Below, one piece after another: positions 13,301 to 21,690 of a stretch of 64,000 nt of DNA. Each line of letters begins with the position of its first letter. The first letter of the stretch is position 1. The stretch comes from Nipponacmea schrenckii (Eukaryota > Mollusca > Gastropoda > Lottiidae): NCBI GenBank assembly GCA_030562195.1, contig JAUJPP010000012.1:17918001-17982000 (forward strand), read 5' to 3'. The position numbers and the translations under genes are program-made. A model generated the notes under the pieces. It worked only from the letters and a program-made list of their open reading frames with translations. It made no database searches and was not told the origin of the DNA.

Positions 13301-16300
13301 TTCAACTACTCCTTTAATCTGTTGTGGTTTAGACATAACCTAATAACTTTACATCCTTGAACTACTCCTTTAATCTGTTGTGGTTTAGACATTACCTAAT
13401 AACTTTACATCCTTCAACTACTCCTTTGATCTGTTGTGGTTTAGACATAACCTAATAACTTAACTCCTTTAATCTGTTTGGATTTACTAACATAACCTCA
13501 GCTTAGAAATTAGAAACTTTTTTTCAGGTCATACAATATATAGAAAAGGGTCATCGTTTAAATAAGCCTGATAATTGTCCGGAGCCTGTGTTTTTAATCA
13601 TGAAAAACTGTTGGAAAAAAGATCCAGCCAAAAGACCCAGTTTTAATGAATTATATATGAAGTTTCAGAATGACCCAGACTATCCTAAAAAGTCTTAGAT
13701 TTGTTTTTATGCAAAGCGTTCTACTTACACAGTAGGTTTAGTTTTTTCATATGCATGTGATGTAAATGTACAATGAATGTCAATCATGTCTGTATGTCAA
13801 CCATGTCAGATATGTCTGTTAGTCATGTTTGTTCGTCTGTCATTCATGTACATGTATGTATGTCAACCATGTCTGATATTTCAACCATGTCCGATACCTC
13901 ACCCATGTCAGAAATGTCTGTCAATCATTTCCAATTCCTCAACCATGTCGGAATGTCAACAATATCTGAATATCAACCATGACTAAATGCCACGACTCCA
14001 ATATTTCAACCATGTAAGATATATCTGTCAACCATGTCCGATTTTTTAACCATGTCAGATAAGTCTGTCAACCATGTTCGATTTATCAATCATGTGGATA
14101 TGTCTGTCAACCATATCAACCATTTCTGTATATTAATCATGCGATGTTTGTCTGAATCATGTCAGTTAAGGAACCAATTGGATATATCTGTAAGTCAGTC
14201 ATGTCATCCTGTCAACCATGTCTGTATATCAACTGTGTCTGTATGTCCACCATGTCTATATGTCAATCAGGTTTGTCAGATATGTCTGTCTGTCAGTCAT
14301 GCCTATCACTGCAAAGCTGGATTTTGCCAGTTGCAATCATGGTTTGGTGAAATTTCATCTTTAAAGCATGCTCTGTAGCATTTTGACCTAGAACATCTGA
14401 TATTATTTTTTTTCTACAAATTCTCAAGTCTGACTTGATTCGAAATTAAGTCACTATCAAGGATGTCTCAGAAGCAACTTAGCTTCTAACAGTATTGAGT
14501 TTTCTTTTGTTTGCATCAAATTAATTGAAAATTTGTCTTAATTAGCTCAATTAATTTGGTTAGTAATAGGCCTTTTATTTTATTTATTTTTCAATTTTTG
14601 TTTGCTGAATTTTTATATGCAGACATTGATATATGAAAATTCTGAAATTTGACAGGATGAAGATATGAGGCTTTAGAAAATAAAACTTCTGTCAAATTAA
14701 ACCATTTATTCCTCCAACGTTTCATGTGTCTAAAAACACACTTCCTCAGGGAGTCAAAAAACAACACAATTTAAAAAGCAAAATGACTTAATGATGACGT
14801 CATAAAAAGCATGACGTCTTGGTTACATAAACAACTATCTACAAAGTGAAGTTATCAGTGAGTGATGTCAAAGGATAAAATATGAGGTCATAATATTGAA
14901 ATAAGATATCAGCACTATGGGGCTGTGGGTTATAATCAGAGAGCTATTACTTTGAAATGTTTCTCATAGAAAACTGGAAAAAAACTGACATAGATGCGAT
15001 TGTAAACAAAGGCCTATCAGAAAAAACAGAATCAAAAACACGCTGTATTTCACTTTATCTAATGGGAACGTTGTTAAATAAAACTGAATATATAATTGAA
15101 TTGCTTTGTCAGTGAAAAGATAGAAGGTCCAAACAACTAAAAATAATGGACACTTTTTAAAAAATAATGGACACTTTTTAAAAAATAATGGACACTTTTT
15201 AAAAAATAATGGACATTTAGTGAACAATTTTCATGAAATAGTGGACAGTTAGTGAGTAGTTCAAACAACACTCATACATTCTACTAGAGAATGGATAAAT
15301 ACAACAAAGAATGACGTCATAGCTGTTATTTAACATATCAGAAACTACAATTTTCAATGGATTTTTATGGACCTTGGTGTTAGAATTGATAAGACAGCAG
15401 TCAAGTTCGAATTTGACAATTTGTAAATGAACATTTTTTTACTTATTGCCCTTGATTTAGTAAAATCGCAACAAAATTTGATTGTTGGTGCAATAGTAGC
15501 TACAATTTTCAATCGATTTTGATGAAACTTGGTTTGAGTATTGAAATTGATAAGACGGCAGTCAAGTTCGCAGTTGATGAATGGTTTTTGAGTTATTGCC
15601 CTTGACTTAGAATCGAAAATTCAAAGGTTTTGATGAAACTTTGTGTGAGCATTGGAATTGATTAGACCTCAGTTTGAATTTGACAATTTTTCAATGAACG
15701 ATTTTGAGTTATTGCCCTTGACGAAGTAAAATTGCATCAAAATTATATTGTGGTTGCAATAAGTAGCTACAATTTTCAAAGGTTTGGGTTGAAACTTGGT
15801 GTAAGCATTGGATTTGATAAGACAATAGTCAAGTTCGAATTTGACGATTTTTTTGATGAATGTTTTATTACTTATTGCCCTTGAGTAAATAAAATTGCGT
15901 CAAAATTTTCTTGTGAGTGCAATAGAAGCTACAATTTGATTGATTTTGATGAAACTTTGTATGAGTATTGGAATAGATAAGACGGTAGTCAAGTTTGAAT
16001 TTGACGAATTTCCATCAAAACGTTTTGAGTTATTGCCCTTGATTTTGTAAAATCGTAACAAAATGGTATTGTGGGTGCATAAAAGCTGCAGGTTTCAAAG
16101 GATTTTGATGAAACTGGGCTCTAGCAATGACATTGAAAAAAATTTGTTATTCAAATTCAATGCCAGTGGGCATATATTACTTTGCCTGGCAAGCTATCTT
16201 TTTTACTACTTTTGTTTACTATTTTCTATTTTAGTTTCCTGAATATTGCTTGAATTCTACTAATTTTCTAAATTTTTTATCTATTTTTTTGTAATAATTT

Positions 16301-16977
16301 TTATTTTAGATTGCTGAATTATAATTTATTATTACTTAGTTCACAAGATTAGTACCATAATCAAAAATGAAAATTCAGCAAACATAAATGAAAAAAATAT
16401 AGAATTGAATTATAATTCAGCAAACAAAAATAGAAAATAGTAAACAAAAACTGCTAAAGATAACTAACTTTGCAATAGCCATGTCAAAAAACACTTACCG
16501 GTAGTTTTGTTGGATTTGAAATAACCTCAGAAATCTTACTGAAAATTCCAAATAGACATATAATAGAAAAAAAAAAGGAAACCTACTAACAATCCTTTTC
16601 ATTTTCAGTTCTGCATGAAGATTTTTTTCTTTTCAAATTAGCATAATAATTCACTTTGCCTTTCAAGAATTTTACAATTTTTAATATGCCTTTTTGGCAC
16701 TGATGCCCCCCCAATCAAATATCCTAGTACTAATTCTTTCCAAACTGCAGTGAATGCAATTGCTTGTTTCTTGCAGGTTGTTGAATTCATTGAAGCTGGT
16801 CACAGATTGCCAAAACCAAAACATTGTACAAAACCTGTTTATGACCAAATGAAAAAATGTTGGAGAAAAGATCCCAGCCGGCGACCCAAATTTCATGACA
16901 TAGTCTTTAATTTCATAGATGATCCAGAATATGCTTCTGTTAAGGATCTATTGGACCCCAATCAATCTACTGTATAA
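1103..16977 (+). CDS. Shark: Shark-like non-receptor tyrosine kinase, 3' part (multi-exon, two alternative last exons)
   Basis: Joined exons: 1103-1386, 2888-2948, 4165-4253, 6372-6518, 6784-6972, 8584-8675, 11160-11286, then either 13528-13698 or 16777-16977. All junctions keep the reading frame. They encode a Lys/Pro-rich linker followed by a complete tyrosine kinase domain: loop [12 protein letters not shown] lysine, HRDLAARN catalytic loop, [10 protein letters not shown], twin Tyr (DYY) in the activation loop, [30 protein letters not shown], and CW..DP..RP..F. The [14 protein letters not shown] and GHRLPKP motifs and the final DPEY fit the Shark/HTK16 family (SH2-ankyrin-SH2-kinase) better than Syk/ZAP-70. 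Known Shark proteins act downstream of ITAM-type receptors in engulfment; the role here is inferred. The SH2 and ankyrin parts would lie left of position 1. An AATAAA follows at 17,202. Confidence 0.88.
1380..2430. repeat. 69-bp minisatellite copied from an exon 3' end plus its donor
   Basis: About 16 units, mostly 69 bp apart. The first unit is the real end of the linker exon: AAATTAACAGATTCT|GTAAGAC. Each later unit repeats this exon end with its GTAAGA or GTGAGA donor, then AATATTTCTAATGAATTAAA, then TTTGTCCCAG, which looks like an acceptor, then ATAGATGGGGTG. Because 69 is a multiple of three, open frames of 60-106 codons run through on both strands; they are by-products of the repeat and not genes. 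The array decays near 2,290-2,430. Confidence 0.93.
2888..2948 (+). CDS. Kinase gene exon: end of linker
   Basis: The acceptor is TCTTTTATTCAG and the donor is AAATTAG|GTAAGA. The 61-nt exon encodes [11 protein letters not shown] and IIKEKNIKL, then the first base of a Gly codon completed by the next exon. This charged segment leads straight into the first strand of the kinase domain ([11 protein letters not shown]). Entry is phase 0, matching the donor at 1,386, and exit is phase 1, matching the next exon. Confidence 0.8.
3248..4111 (+). mobile_element. Degenerate pearl/HINE-like element
   Basis: It begins TTTTTATCCACGTAAAATGG followed by a short GTCTGT tract, continues with diverged ~160-bp core units ('ACAATTCTTGACAGATTTTGATGAA…' type), and ends GCCAGTTGGCATGCATTATC then TTGCCTGGCAAGCTATCTTT. 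Both ends match the complete copy at 28,149-30,320. A tRNA-derived SINE fragment (3,750-3,952) is nested inside. The element lies in the intron before the glycine-loop exon. Confidence 0.7.
3750..3952 (+). mobile_element. tRNA-derived SINE, 5'-truncated
   Basis: The body matches the complete copy at 21,182-21,525: GACAATAAACCGAGGCCC, then TTAAAGATCCCTCGACAGTT, AAAAAGAGTAGGCTAATGCC, GCTGTCCTGGCAAAAT and the CTCCATTCATTTCATTT tail. The tRNA-like head is missing. It is nested in a pearl/HINE-like element. Confidence 0.8.
4165..4253 (+). CDS. Kinase gene exon: glycine-rich ATP loop
   Basis: The acceptor is TTTGTATACTTTAG. It encodes [17 protein letters not shown] followed by [21 protein letters not shown] is the GxGxxGxV nucleotide loop of kinase subdomain I. 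The donor AGG|GTGATT is weak but is the only one that keeps phase 0 with the VAVK exon at 6,372. A run of ~30-bp repeats starts right after it. Confidence 0.85.
4258..4398. repeat. ~30-bp tandem repeat just after a kinase donor site
   Basis: Four to five copies of CACAAATTTTGTATTTGTAT plus TATACTCAAT begin within five bases of the donor at 4,254. They keep a false open frame running to 4,505. No exon sequence is recognisably copied, so only the position links this array to the other junction arrays in this gene. Confidence 0.8.
4400..6370. other. AT-rich intron, no gene seen
   Basis: This is intron between the glycine-loop and VAVK exons. Two diverged copies of a segment with ATTTGACCTA(G/A)TTTTCAA and GGTCACACCTTC lie near 4,630-4,700 and 4,805-4,870. 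Otherwise I see only AT-rich sequence without coding signal. Confidence 0.6.
6372..6518 (+). CDS. Kinase gene exon: VAVK lysine and helix C
   Basis: The 147-nt exon is phase 0 at both ends (acceptor TTTTAAAATAG, donor ATGTTG|GTAAGC). It encodes [18 protein letters not shown] and [20 protein letters not shown], then [15 protein letters not shown] holds the ATP-anchoring lysine, and FLREADVM holds the helix C glutamate that pairs with it. [12 protein letters not shown] leads to the hinge. Confidence 0.92.
6784..6972 (+). CDS. Kinase gene exon: hinge and HRDLAARN catalytic loop
   Basis: The 189-nt exon is phase 0 at both ends (acceptor TTATTGATTATAG, donor ACACAG|GTATTT). It encodes [14 protein letters not shown] (hinge), a charged stretch, [20 protein letters not shown], then [22 protein letters not shown] is the tyrosine-kinase catalytic loop, with the catalytic Asp and the metal-binding Asn present. 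GSMLDYLQ is typical of Syk/Shark-family kinases. Confidence 0.95.
7030..7070 (+). other. Decayed copy of the DFG-exon acceptor and start
   Basis: ATTAATTATAG followed by ATGAAAATCAGTAATTTTGA closely resembles the true acceptor and first codons of the exon at 8,584 (TTTATAG then ATAAAAATCAGTGATTTTGG). Here the DFG motif is broken: it reads KISNFD and runs into AT-rich sequence. It lies about 1.5 kb upstream of the real exon and looks like an old duplicate of the junction. Confidence 0.6.
7130..7790. repeat. Diverged ~160-bp pearl-type core repeats
   Basis: Roughly four units share AATGAAACTTGCTGTGAT, TTATATTGATGAGATCTTGG, GAAATTGGCGATTTTTCGAT and GCACTTGACTTAGTCA. The same unit type fills 15,360-16,130 and 18,420-18,850, and a related one fills the complete element at 28,149-30,320. 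I see no clear element ends here. Confidence 0.65.
7995..8583. repeat. 19 x 31-bp array copied from the DFG-exon acceptor
   Basis: Exactly 19 units of 31 bp fill the 589 bases up to the exon, with substitutions but no indels. Each unit is the first ~25 bases of the exon (ATAAAAATCAGTGATTTTGG then TTTAT) plus TTGTAG, a copy of its acceptor. Units fall into blocks with ATC or AGC at the third codon. The last unit, just before the real exon, ends TTATAG instead of TTGTAG. Looser copies extend left to about 7,840. Every unit offers an acceptor in front of 'IKISDFGL' or 'IKSSDFGL'; read through, each runs into FVDKNQ-stop or its AGC equivalent. Confidence 0.95.
8584..8675 (+). CDS. Kinase gene exon: DFG motif and activation loop
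   Basis: The 92-nt exon has acceptor TTTATTTATAG and donor AAATG|GTGAGT. It encodes [23 protein letters not shown] and GGRWPIK, plus two bases of a Trp codon. DFG holds the metal-binding Asp, and the paired tyrosines fit autophosphorylation sites. GGRWP in the P+1 loop is the best Shark-family marker in the window. Of the 20 near-identical acceptor copies, this is the only one that continues into the activation loop. Confidence 0.93.
8676..11159. other. Large intron, no gene seen
   Basis: AT-rich intron. Two diverged copies of a ~130-bp segment are visible near 9,515-9,645 and 9,975-10,110, sharing 'GTTGACATTT/GTTTACATCT', 'TTGTGCAGGT' and 'AAGGTCA/CAAAGG' pieces. No coding signal was recognised on either strand. 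Confidence 0.6.
11160..11286 (+). CDS. Kinase gene exon: YAPES and SDVWSYG
   Basis: The acceptor is TGTCACATGTAG and the donor is ATTGAG|GTAAAA. The first base completes the Trp codon of the previous exon, giving IKW then [19 protein letters not shown] and [19 protein letters not shown], ending KGIE at phase 0. APE (helix EF) and DVWSYG (helix F) are subdomains VIII-IX. ThrHisAlaSerAspVal matches Shark rather than Syk. It can join to either alternative last exon. Confidence 0.95.
11627..13470. repeat. 56-bp minisatellite, ~33 copies
   Basis: Units are highly regular at 56 bp: ACTACTCCTTTAATCTGTTG, TGGTTTAGACATAACCTAAT, AACTTTACATCCTTRA. The final degenerate unit merges with the sequence just upstream of the last exon at 13,528: CTCCTTTAATCTGTTTGG then ATTTACTAACATAACCTCAG. 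That sequence contains TACTAAC, a near-perfect branch-point motif. The unit therefore looks like a copy of the branch-point region, with TACTAAC changed to TTTAG-A in the array copies. Confidence 0.93.
13528..13698 (+). CDS. Alternative last exon A of the kinase gene
   Basis: The acceptor is strong (AAACTTTTTTTCAG) and entry is phase 0. It encodes [40 protein letters not shown], then [16 protein letters not shown] and a stop. This is the end of the kinase C-lobe (helices G-I), with the CW...DP..RP.F signature intact. It is about 50% identical over 52 residues to exon B at 16,777 and ends about 10 residues sooner. With no stop before its own end and good splice signals, it reads as a working duplicate rather than a relic. 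A candidate AATAAA lies at 14,679. Confidence 0.85.
   Translation, partial: VIQYIEKGHRLNKPDNCPEPVFLIMKNCWKKDPAKRPSFNELYMKFQNDPDYPKKS
13760..14330. repeat. Degenerate CATGTC-rich repeat in 3' UTR of exon A
   Basis: Short irregular units of the type TCAACCATGTCTGTATG or GATATGTCTGTCAACCATG. They yield several overlapping open frames rich in Met, Ser and Cys, which are repeat by-products. If exon A is used, this would be its 3' untranslated region, ending near AATAAA at 14,679. Confidence 0.75.
14690..15350. other. Intergenic/intronic stretch with short tandem repeat
   Basis: Four copies of a ~22-bp unit (AAAAAATAATGGACACTTTT) lie at 15,141-15,215. At 14,706-14,755, on the minus strand, CCCTGAGGA, a short GTGT…ACAC hairpin and GAAACGTTGG resemble the end of a retroelement. 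No gene was recognised. Confidence 0.5.
15360..16204 (+). mobile_element. Pearl/HINE-like element, 3' part
   Basis: About five ~160-bp core units (GATTTTGATGAAACTTGG, TTTGACGATTTTT, GAGTTATTGCCCTTGA) lead to CCAGTGGGCATATATTACTT and TGCCTGGCAAGCTATCTTTT. This is the same 3' end as at 4,111 and 30,320, including the TTGCC-T-GGCAA hairpin. No matching 5' end was seen. Confidence 0.75.
16777..16977 (+). CDS. Alternative last exon B of the kinase gene
   Basis: The acceptor is GCTTGTTTCTTGCAG and entry is phase 0. It encodes [40 protein letters not shown], then [20 protein letters not shown] and a short tail ending QSTV and a stop. GHRLPKP and the final DPEY...LL match Shark kinase C-terminal tails more fully than exon A, so B is probably the ancestral last exon. 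AATAAA at 17,202 lies 225 bases after the stop. Confidence 0.9.
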   Translation, partial: VVEFIEAGHRLPKPKHCTKPVYDQMKKCWRKDPSRRPKFHDIVFNFIDDPEYASVKDLLDPNQSTV

Positions 16978-17201
16978 GGCAGCAATTTTAAAAGTTTGAT
17001 ACAAAGACTGAGGTCTGAAACTTACTGAAACCTATATTTTACAGATTTCAGAAATGTATATACAAATTTCAAAATATTTAGGAATCTTTTTAAAACATAA
17101 ATTAAGTTATCATCTAATCATTGTCAAGCATCTTTCTTTAACTTTGTCATCATTATGTTAACAATGTTTAATGAGTGATTGAAAGTAACAACTTACTGTT
17201 C

Positions 17202-17207
17202 AATAAA
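17202..17207 (+). terminator. Polyadenylation signal, kinase exon B
   Basis: AATAAA in CAATAAAAGG, followed within about 40 bases by a GT-rich stretch (TTTTGTTTATT). This is the expected position for the end of the kinase transcript that uses exon B. Confidence 0.7.
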
Positions 17208-17209
17208 AG

Positions 17210-18350
17210 GCACTGGCACAGGGTTAAAGTTTTGTTTATTATTATTGTAGTGTTAATACTAAGTACAATCCTTTAAATAAATTGATATAAAGTAATTATG
17301 AATCAACAGAACCCACAAACAGCAAGAGATTCAGTTGATGTTCACTTTGGCATACAGCAGTGAAGTTCTATTATCATATATATCGAGTCCTGAAAATATA
17401 AATACTAATATTGTAGTTTATAATCTTCTTATATCTATATCAATCACTGTAAAAGATAAAAGAAGCTATTACATATGTTTTTCATCAGTTCAAAACATTT
17501 TGAATCATTCATCATCAATGGGATCTGGTCTACCCTGATTTTTTTTTTTTGGAATAGGCTTCTAATAGTTTTTTGGAAAAATACAGTTGGTAATTTGTGT
17601 AGTATCCTTTAATTATACAGAAGGCTTTGCAAGATATTGTATTAAATGGAGCTACAAATGGTAGCCTATAACTTTACAGTTACATTACATATTGTTAAGA
17701 AGCTTAAAGGTATAATACCTTCAAGAATGATTGAAATCTTTAAACTTTGTTCATCAGTAGACATAACCTTGTGTCTAGACTCTATCAATGACAGAATCCC
17801 TCTATAATCCAATAAATCCATAACTTAGTAATAATTAATTAGTTATAACCCATAAAACTGAGTAATTTATAAACATACTTAGTACTTAGTTTAATGGATA
17901 TATATAGCAATTGTATTCTTTAGTCATGGCACCTGGTAGGCCTATGTGTAACATTAGTGAACAAGTTTGAATTTAATTTCTTAACTTCATAATATTGCAC
18001 CAACAGAGGTACTACATATTTTCACACATTTGTCGCAAACAGTTTCAAAATTAATGTCGGTCATTTGAAATTATCTATTACAATACCTTTCTCCTTGGGG
18101 CTCAATATTTCCCTCGTCCAAAAATGTTCGAATTAATAAACTGAAAATGTTTGGGGGTTTATTTTTAACTGTTTTTTTTTACTAAAATATAGATATTTTG
18201 ATGATCAATGTACTTAAAGGCCAATAGTTCACCATTTTCCGGGCTTGGTTGGGTCTGGAATATAATACATGTATATTAATATATTGTTTAATTAGATATT
18301 AATTGTTTATATTTTCCACTCATTTTTTTTAATTACCCATTAATTTCATA
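17210..18350. other. Intergenic, no gene seen
   Basis: AT-rich intergenic DNA. A segment near 17,800-17,935 resembles the 3' trailer of the LINE fragment at 43,870-44,020: both have a CATAAAACT/CTATAAAACT piece and end TATTCTTTAGTCATG. It may be a decayed LINE tail. No coding exon was recognised. Confidence 0.45.
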
Positions 18351-18351
18351 T

Positions 18352-18860
18352 GGTGTTTTTATACGCCCAAATGAATATGTGGACGTACATTATCTGTCTT
18401 TCACCGGTCTGTCAGCATTTGTTGTAGACACTATAGAAGCTTCAATTTTCTATGGATTTTAATCAAACTTGGTATTTGATAACAATTGATTTTTCGATTT
18501 ATGGTTTTTAGTTATTGCCCCTGCCTCTATATATGTTGTAGACACGAAAGAAGCTTCAATTTTCAATTGATTTTAATGAAATTGGTTTGAGCATTGAAAT
18601 TGATAAGACAATGAACGGTTTATGGTTTATTGCCCTTGACTTAGAGTAAAATCACGTCAGAATTTTATTGTTAATACAATAGAAGCTAAAATTTTCAATG
18701 CATTTTAATGCAACTTGATATGACCATTGGAATTAATAAGACAGTGGTCAAATTCGAAATTGACGATTTTTAGATTAACTTTTTTTGAGTTATGGCCCTT
18801 GACTTACTAAAATTGTCAAAATTTTATTGTGAGTGCAATAGAAGCATCTAATTACTGGTG
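18352..18860 (+). mobile_element. Pearl/HINE-like element, 5' part
   Basis: It starts TTTTTATACGCCCAAATGAA with TGTGGACGTACATTATCTGT, closely matching the 5' end of the complete copy at 28,149, then a short GTCTGTC tract and about three ~160-bp core units. The 3' hairpin end is missing. Confidence 0.7.
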
Positions 18861-18879
18861 TATTGTACAGCAAAAGATC

Positions 18880-19320
18880 TTGCAGGTTCAGGAAAAATTC
18901 ATTTTTGAGAAAAATTGCCATACAGAGATTGATTTTGGTCTTATCTGCAAATAATCTTCAAACGTATTCTATTCCAGCCTCTGATACATATTTCGACGGA
19001 TATGGCTGCTGTTAAGTGAGTTTTTTCCCAAGAATTTCAATCGCTCATTCGCCATCTTACATTGCGAGTGCATCCAAAAAAAATCGACTTGACGGTGTCA
19101 CGTGGAAGAAACAACCAAAACCATCGTCTTGTACTATATTTTTCGTGTAAACGTGACCCTGCAACGTCGATTATTTTGGATGCGCTCGGAATTTGAGATT
19201 GCGACTAAGGGATTGAAATTCTTGAGAAAAAAAACTCACCCTGGCCAATCTGTCAAAAATTTGGAATCTGGAAAGGCTGGGAATGGTCAGCAAGTTTCAG
19301 AATACACTTGTTGAAACTCT
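18880..19320. mobile_element. Palindromic MITE-like element
   Basis: Imperfect inverted arms of about 90 bp at 19,016-19,105 and 19,153-19,239 (GTGAGTTTTTTCCCAAGAAT against ATTCTTGAGAAAAAAAACTC) surround a ~45-bp centre. Weaker pairing continues outward on both sides. It can fold into a long hairpin. No transposase gene is present. Confidence 0.6.
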
Positions 19321-19329
19321 AGGAAAACT

Positions 19330-20680
19330 TTGATGCAAACACAGGCGTGACATGAATGGTGTAGGGGGATGAAGATGGTACAATTGAACTACAAAAACAT
19401 CTTTTTTCACAAATATATCGAGGTTTGGTGCACATGCGAAGGTGCGGAAGATCCCAAGTTTATGCGGCTTAGTTTTTAGACTCTCTCCCGAACATATCTG
19501 TCCAAATAGCTATCAGAGGCAGTCATTTTAACTTTCAAGTAAGGATATTTCTGGATTGTTCAATTTGAGCACTAATACTTATTAGCTTAGCTAAAAATCT
19601 ACCGTTTCTGAAGTATAATTGGTCATACCGATGACAAACCTTTAAATATTGAAAAACCTGGATCAAAATCTTTTTGTTAAAGTTGTATGCCAATTGTACC
19701 ATTCTATAAATCAATCCACAGTGGTTGTAAGATCTCCATCACTGTTTACATCAGTGCTGTTGATTCTTCAGAAATTCCCAGTCCTGTGTCATTAGACCCT
19801 AATTTGAAATTTTCTTTTTAAGTGGTTTATACTATAATACTTGAACAACTACTGGTTAGTTGAAAGAAGAATTTCATTTTTAGTAACAAAAGGTTATTTG
19901 GATTGTGTTTCCATGCAACTCTTGGCTTCTCTTTCAGAAAGTTCATTTAAATAATGTTTGGTATTTGACAGAAAGTTAAAGCAGTTGAATGCTTTGTTAT
20001 CACTATTTTATCACAATATATTATATTAATCTATACAAATATATTTATATATTATAATGCTTATACTATTACATGTATATCTATTAGAAATGCTCGAAAT
20101 AACTTCAAAACAAGTTCTAAATTCTTTAACAATTGATTGTTTGTCTATCTGTCAGCGATGGAGGTAAGAGGAACTGACGAAAAAAAAATGTTAGAGATGT
20201 TGACAGATTTAACAAAAAGTGAAATTTGAACACATTTCCTTCATTGAACACTTTATGGTGAATTCGGTATGCGTTTAATCTATTGGAAAGTAAGGTGTAA
20301 AACTCCTATACATTTCTGATCGTTTCTTCATACACCTATTCTTCAGTTTAGATATTTTGAGCTTTAGTTCTCTGATAATTATTATTATCTTTAGTGCTTA
20401 TAAAGCAAATTGTTCGTGTATTCTATATTTTTATACCTGCTTATTTCTAAAGAAATAAAACTACTATATATTTTTTACAATTATATTTTACCTTTTTAAA
20501 ACTGATAGGCCATGGACCACTTTTTTATACTCATCCCTCAGTCAAAGACTCGTATTCGGTTCACATTTTTGGACACTGCCCAAAGACAATTCCTCCCCCT
20601 TTCAAAGTCTACTGGGACAACTACTTTTGACTCTGTCCAAACTCAAAGACAACTTGAAAAGGTCTAAGTTGTCATGTGCA
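19330..20680. other. Intergenic, no gene seen
   Basis: No open frame with coding character, no RNA gene and no strong repeat was recognised. Confidence 0.5.
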
Positions 20681-21180
20681 TAATTTTGGCTGCACACTAT
20701 AAATTGTCAATCCACATCGCCAAAAATGTTCAGTCCAGATACCATGTGAAGGCTGAATTTTCCCAAAATTTACAATCCACGTCCCAAGTAAAGGTTTGAT
20801 TTTCCCAAAATGTACAGTCTACGTAATATGTAAAGAATGGCCAAGTGAAGGTTGAATTTGCCAAAAATAATAATACAGAATAAGGTCGAATTCTTTCAAA
20901 ATGTACGGTCTATATGATATATTCTCCCAAATTGTACAGTCTACTCAATATCAAGTAAAGTATGACCAAATGAAGATTGAATTTCCAATAAATGTACAGT
21001 CCACATACTTATTGAACGGTACAGTTTACATGTATTTCCAGAATAAGGTTGAATTCCTTCAAAATGTACGGTTTATGTGATATGAAATGAAGAAAGGCGA
21101 AATGGGGGTTGAAATGTCTACTTAATATTAATATTAAGTGAAGAATAAATTCGTACAGTTCATATCCCGAATGTTGTTGA
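20680..21180. repeat. Degenerate 'TGTACAGTCCACAT' repeats
   Basis: Loose units of 45-65 bp share AAAATGTACAGTCYAC, then AAGTGAAGGTTGAATTTTCC. The same repeat type follows an LTR fragment at 31,090-31,300 and reappears at 21,540-21,610, so it may be part of, or a frequent neighbour of, the Gypsy-type element. Confidence 0.6.
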
Positions 21181-21181
21181 A

Positions 21182-21525
21182 GTGGTGGCTCAGTGATTTA
21201 GACGCTTACTCGCTCACCTGGAGGTCCAGGGTTCAATCCCCGCAAAGGTCGGGATGAACTTTCAGATTTTTCAGACCGGTTTCCCCTTGTCAGTGATGCA
21301 GTTCGGAGGGACTGACATGGAAAAAAAGTCTAGAAGTTCGGATGGGACAATAAACCGAGGCCCCGTGTGCTACTGTAGGCTATGCACGTTAAAGATCCCT
21401 CGACAATTGGAAATCGCAAAAAGAGTAGGCTAATGCCGCTGTCCTGACAAAATAACCTTCATTGCACACTGCCCGTCTTCATAAGGTGCATAAAAGTAGG
21501 ACCTAAAACTCCATTTATTTCATTT
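21182..21525 (+). mobile_element. Full-length tRNA-derived SINE
   Basis: The head is tRNA-like: GTGGCTCAGTGATTTAGACG (A-box type) and GGTCCAGGGTTCAATCCCC (B-box type) about 30 bases apart. The body contains GGTCGGGATGAACTTTCAG, CGGTTTCCCCTTGTCAGTGA, GGACAATAAACCGAGGCCCC and GATCCCTCGACAATTGGAAA. The tail is CTCCATTTATTTCATTTT. Related copies lie at 3,750 (+), 45,052 (-), 48,446 (+) and 58,040 (-). RNA polymerase III transcription is inferred from the boxes. Confidence 0.88.
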
Positions 21526-21619
21526 TCCAAAACGTTTATTTCACATCCGGAATAAAGGTTGAATTCCCTCCACATACCAAGTGAAGGTTTTTTCTCCCAA
21601 AATATAAACTCTACATAAT

Positions 21620-21690
21620 GTCAAAGTCAAGTGCTTACTGTATGTATGTTTTGTGTATTATACCTTGTGCTTATTACAGGTGCGTGTGGA
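21620..21690 (+). mobile_element. Gypsy-type LTR fragment
   Basis: GTGCTTACTGTATGTATG and TGTGTATTATACCTTGTGCT match the 3' part of the LTR-like sequences at 24,690-24,750 and 30,945-31,010. Confidence 0.55.

Noticed and set aside
13773..14378. Met/Ser/Cys-rich small proteins
   Set aside because: Overlapping frames over a CATGTC repeat in a probable 3' UTR; no homology recognised.
14964..15227. 87-codon minus-strand frame [15 protein letters not shown]
   Set aside because: Translation of a 22-bp tandem repeat.
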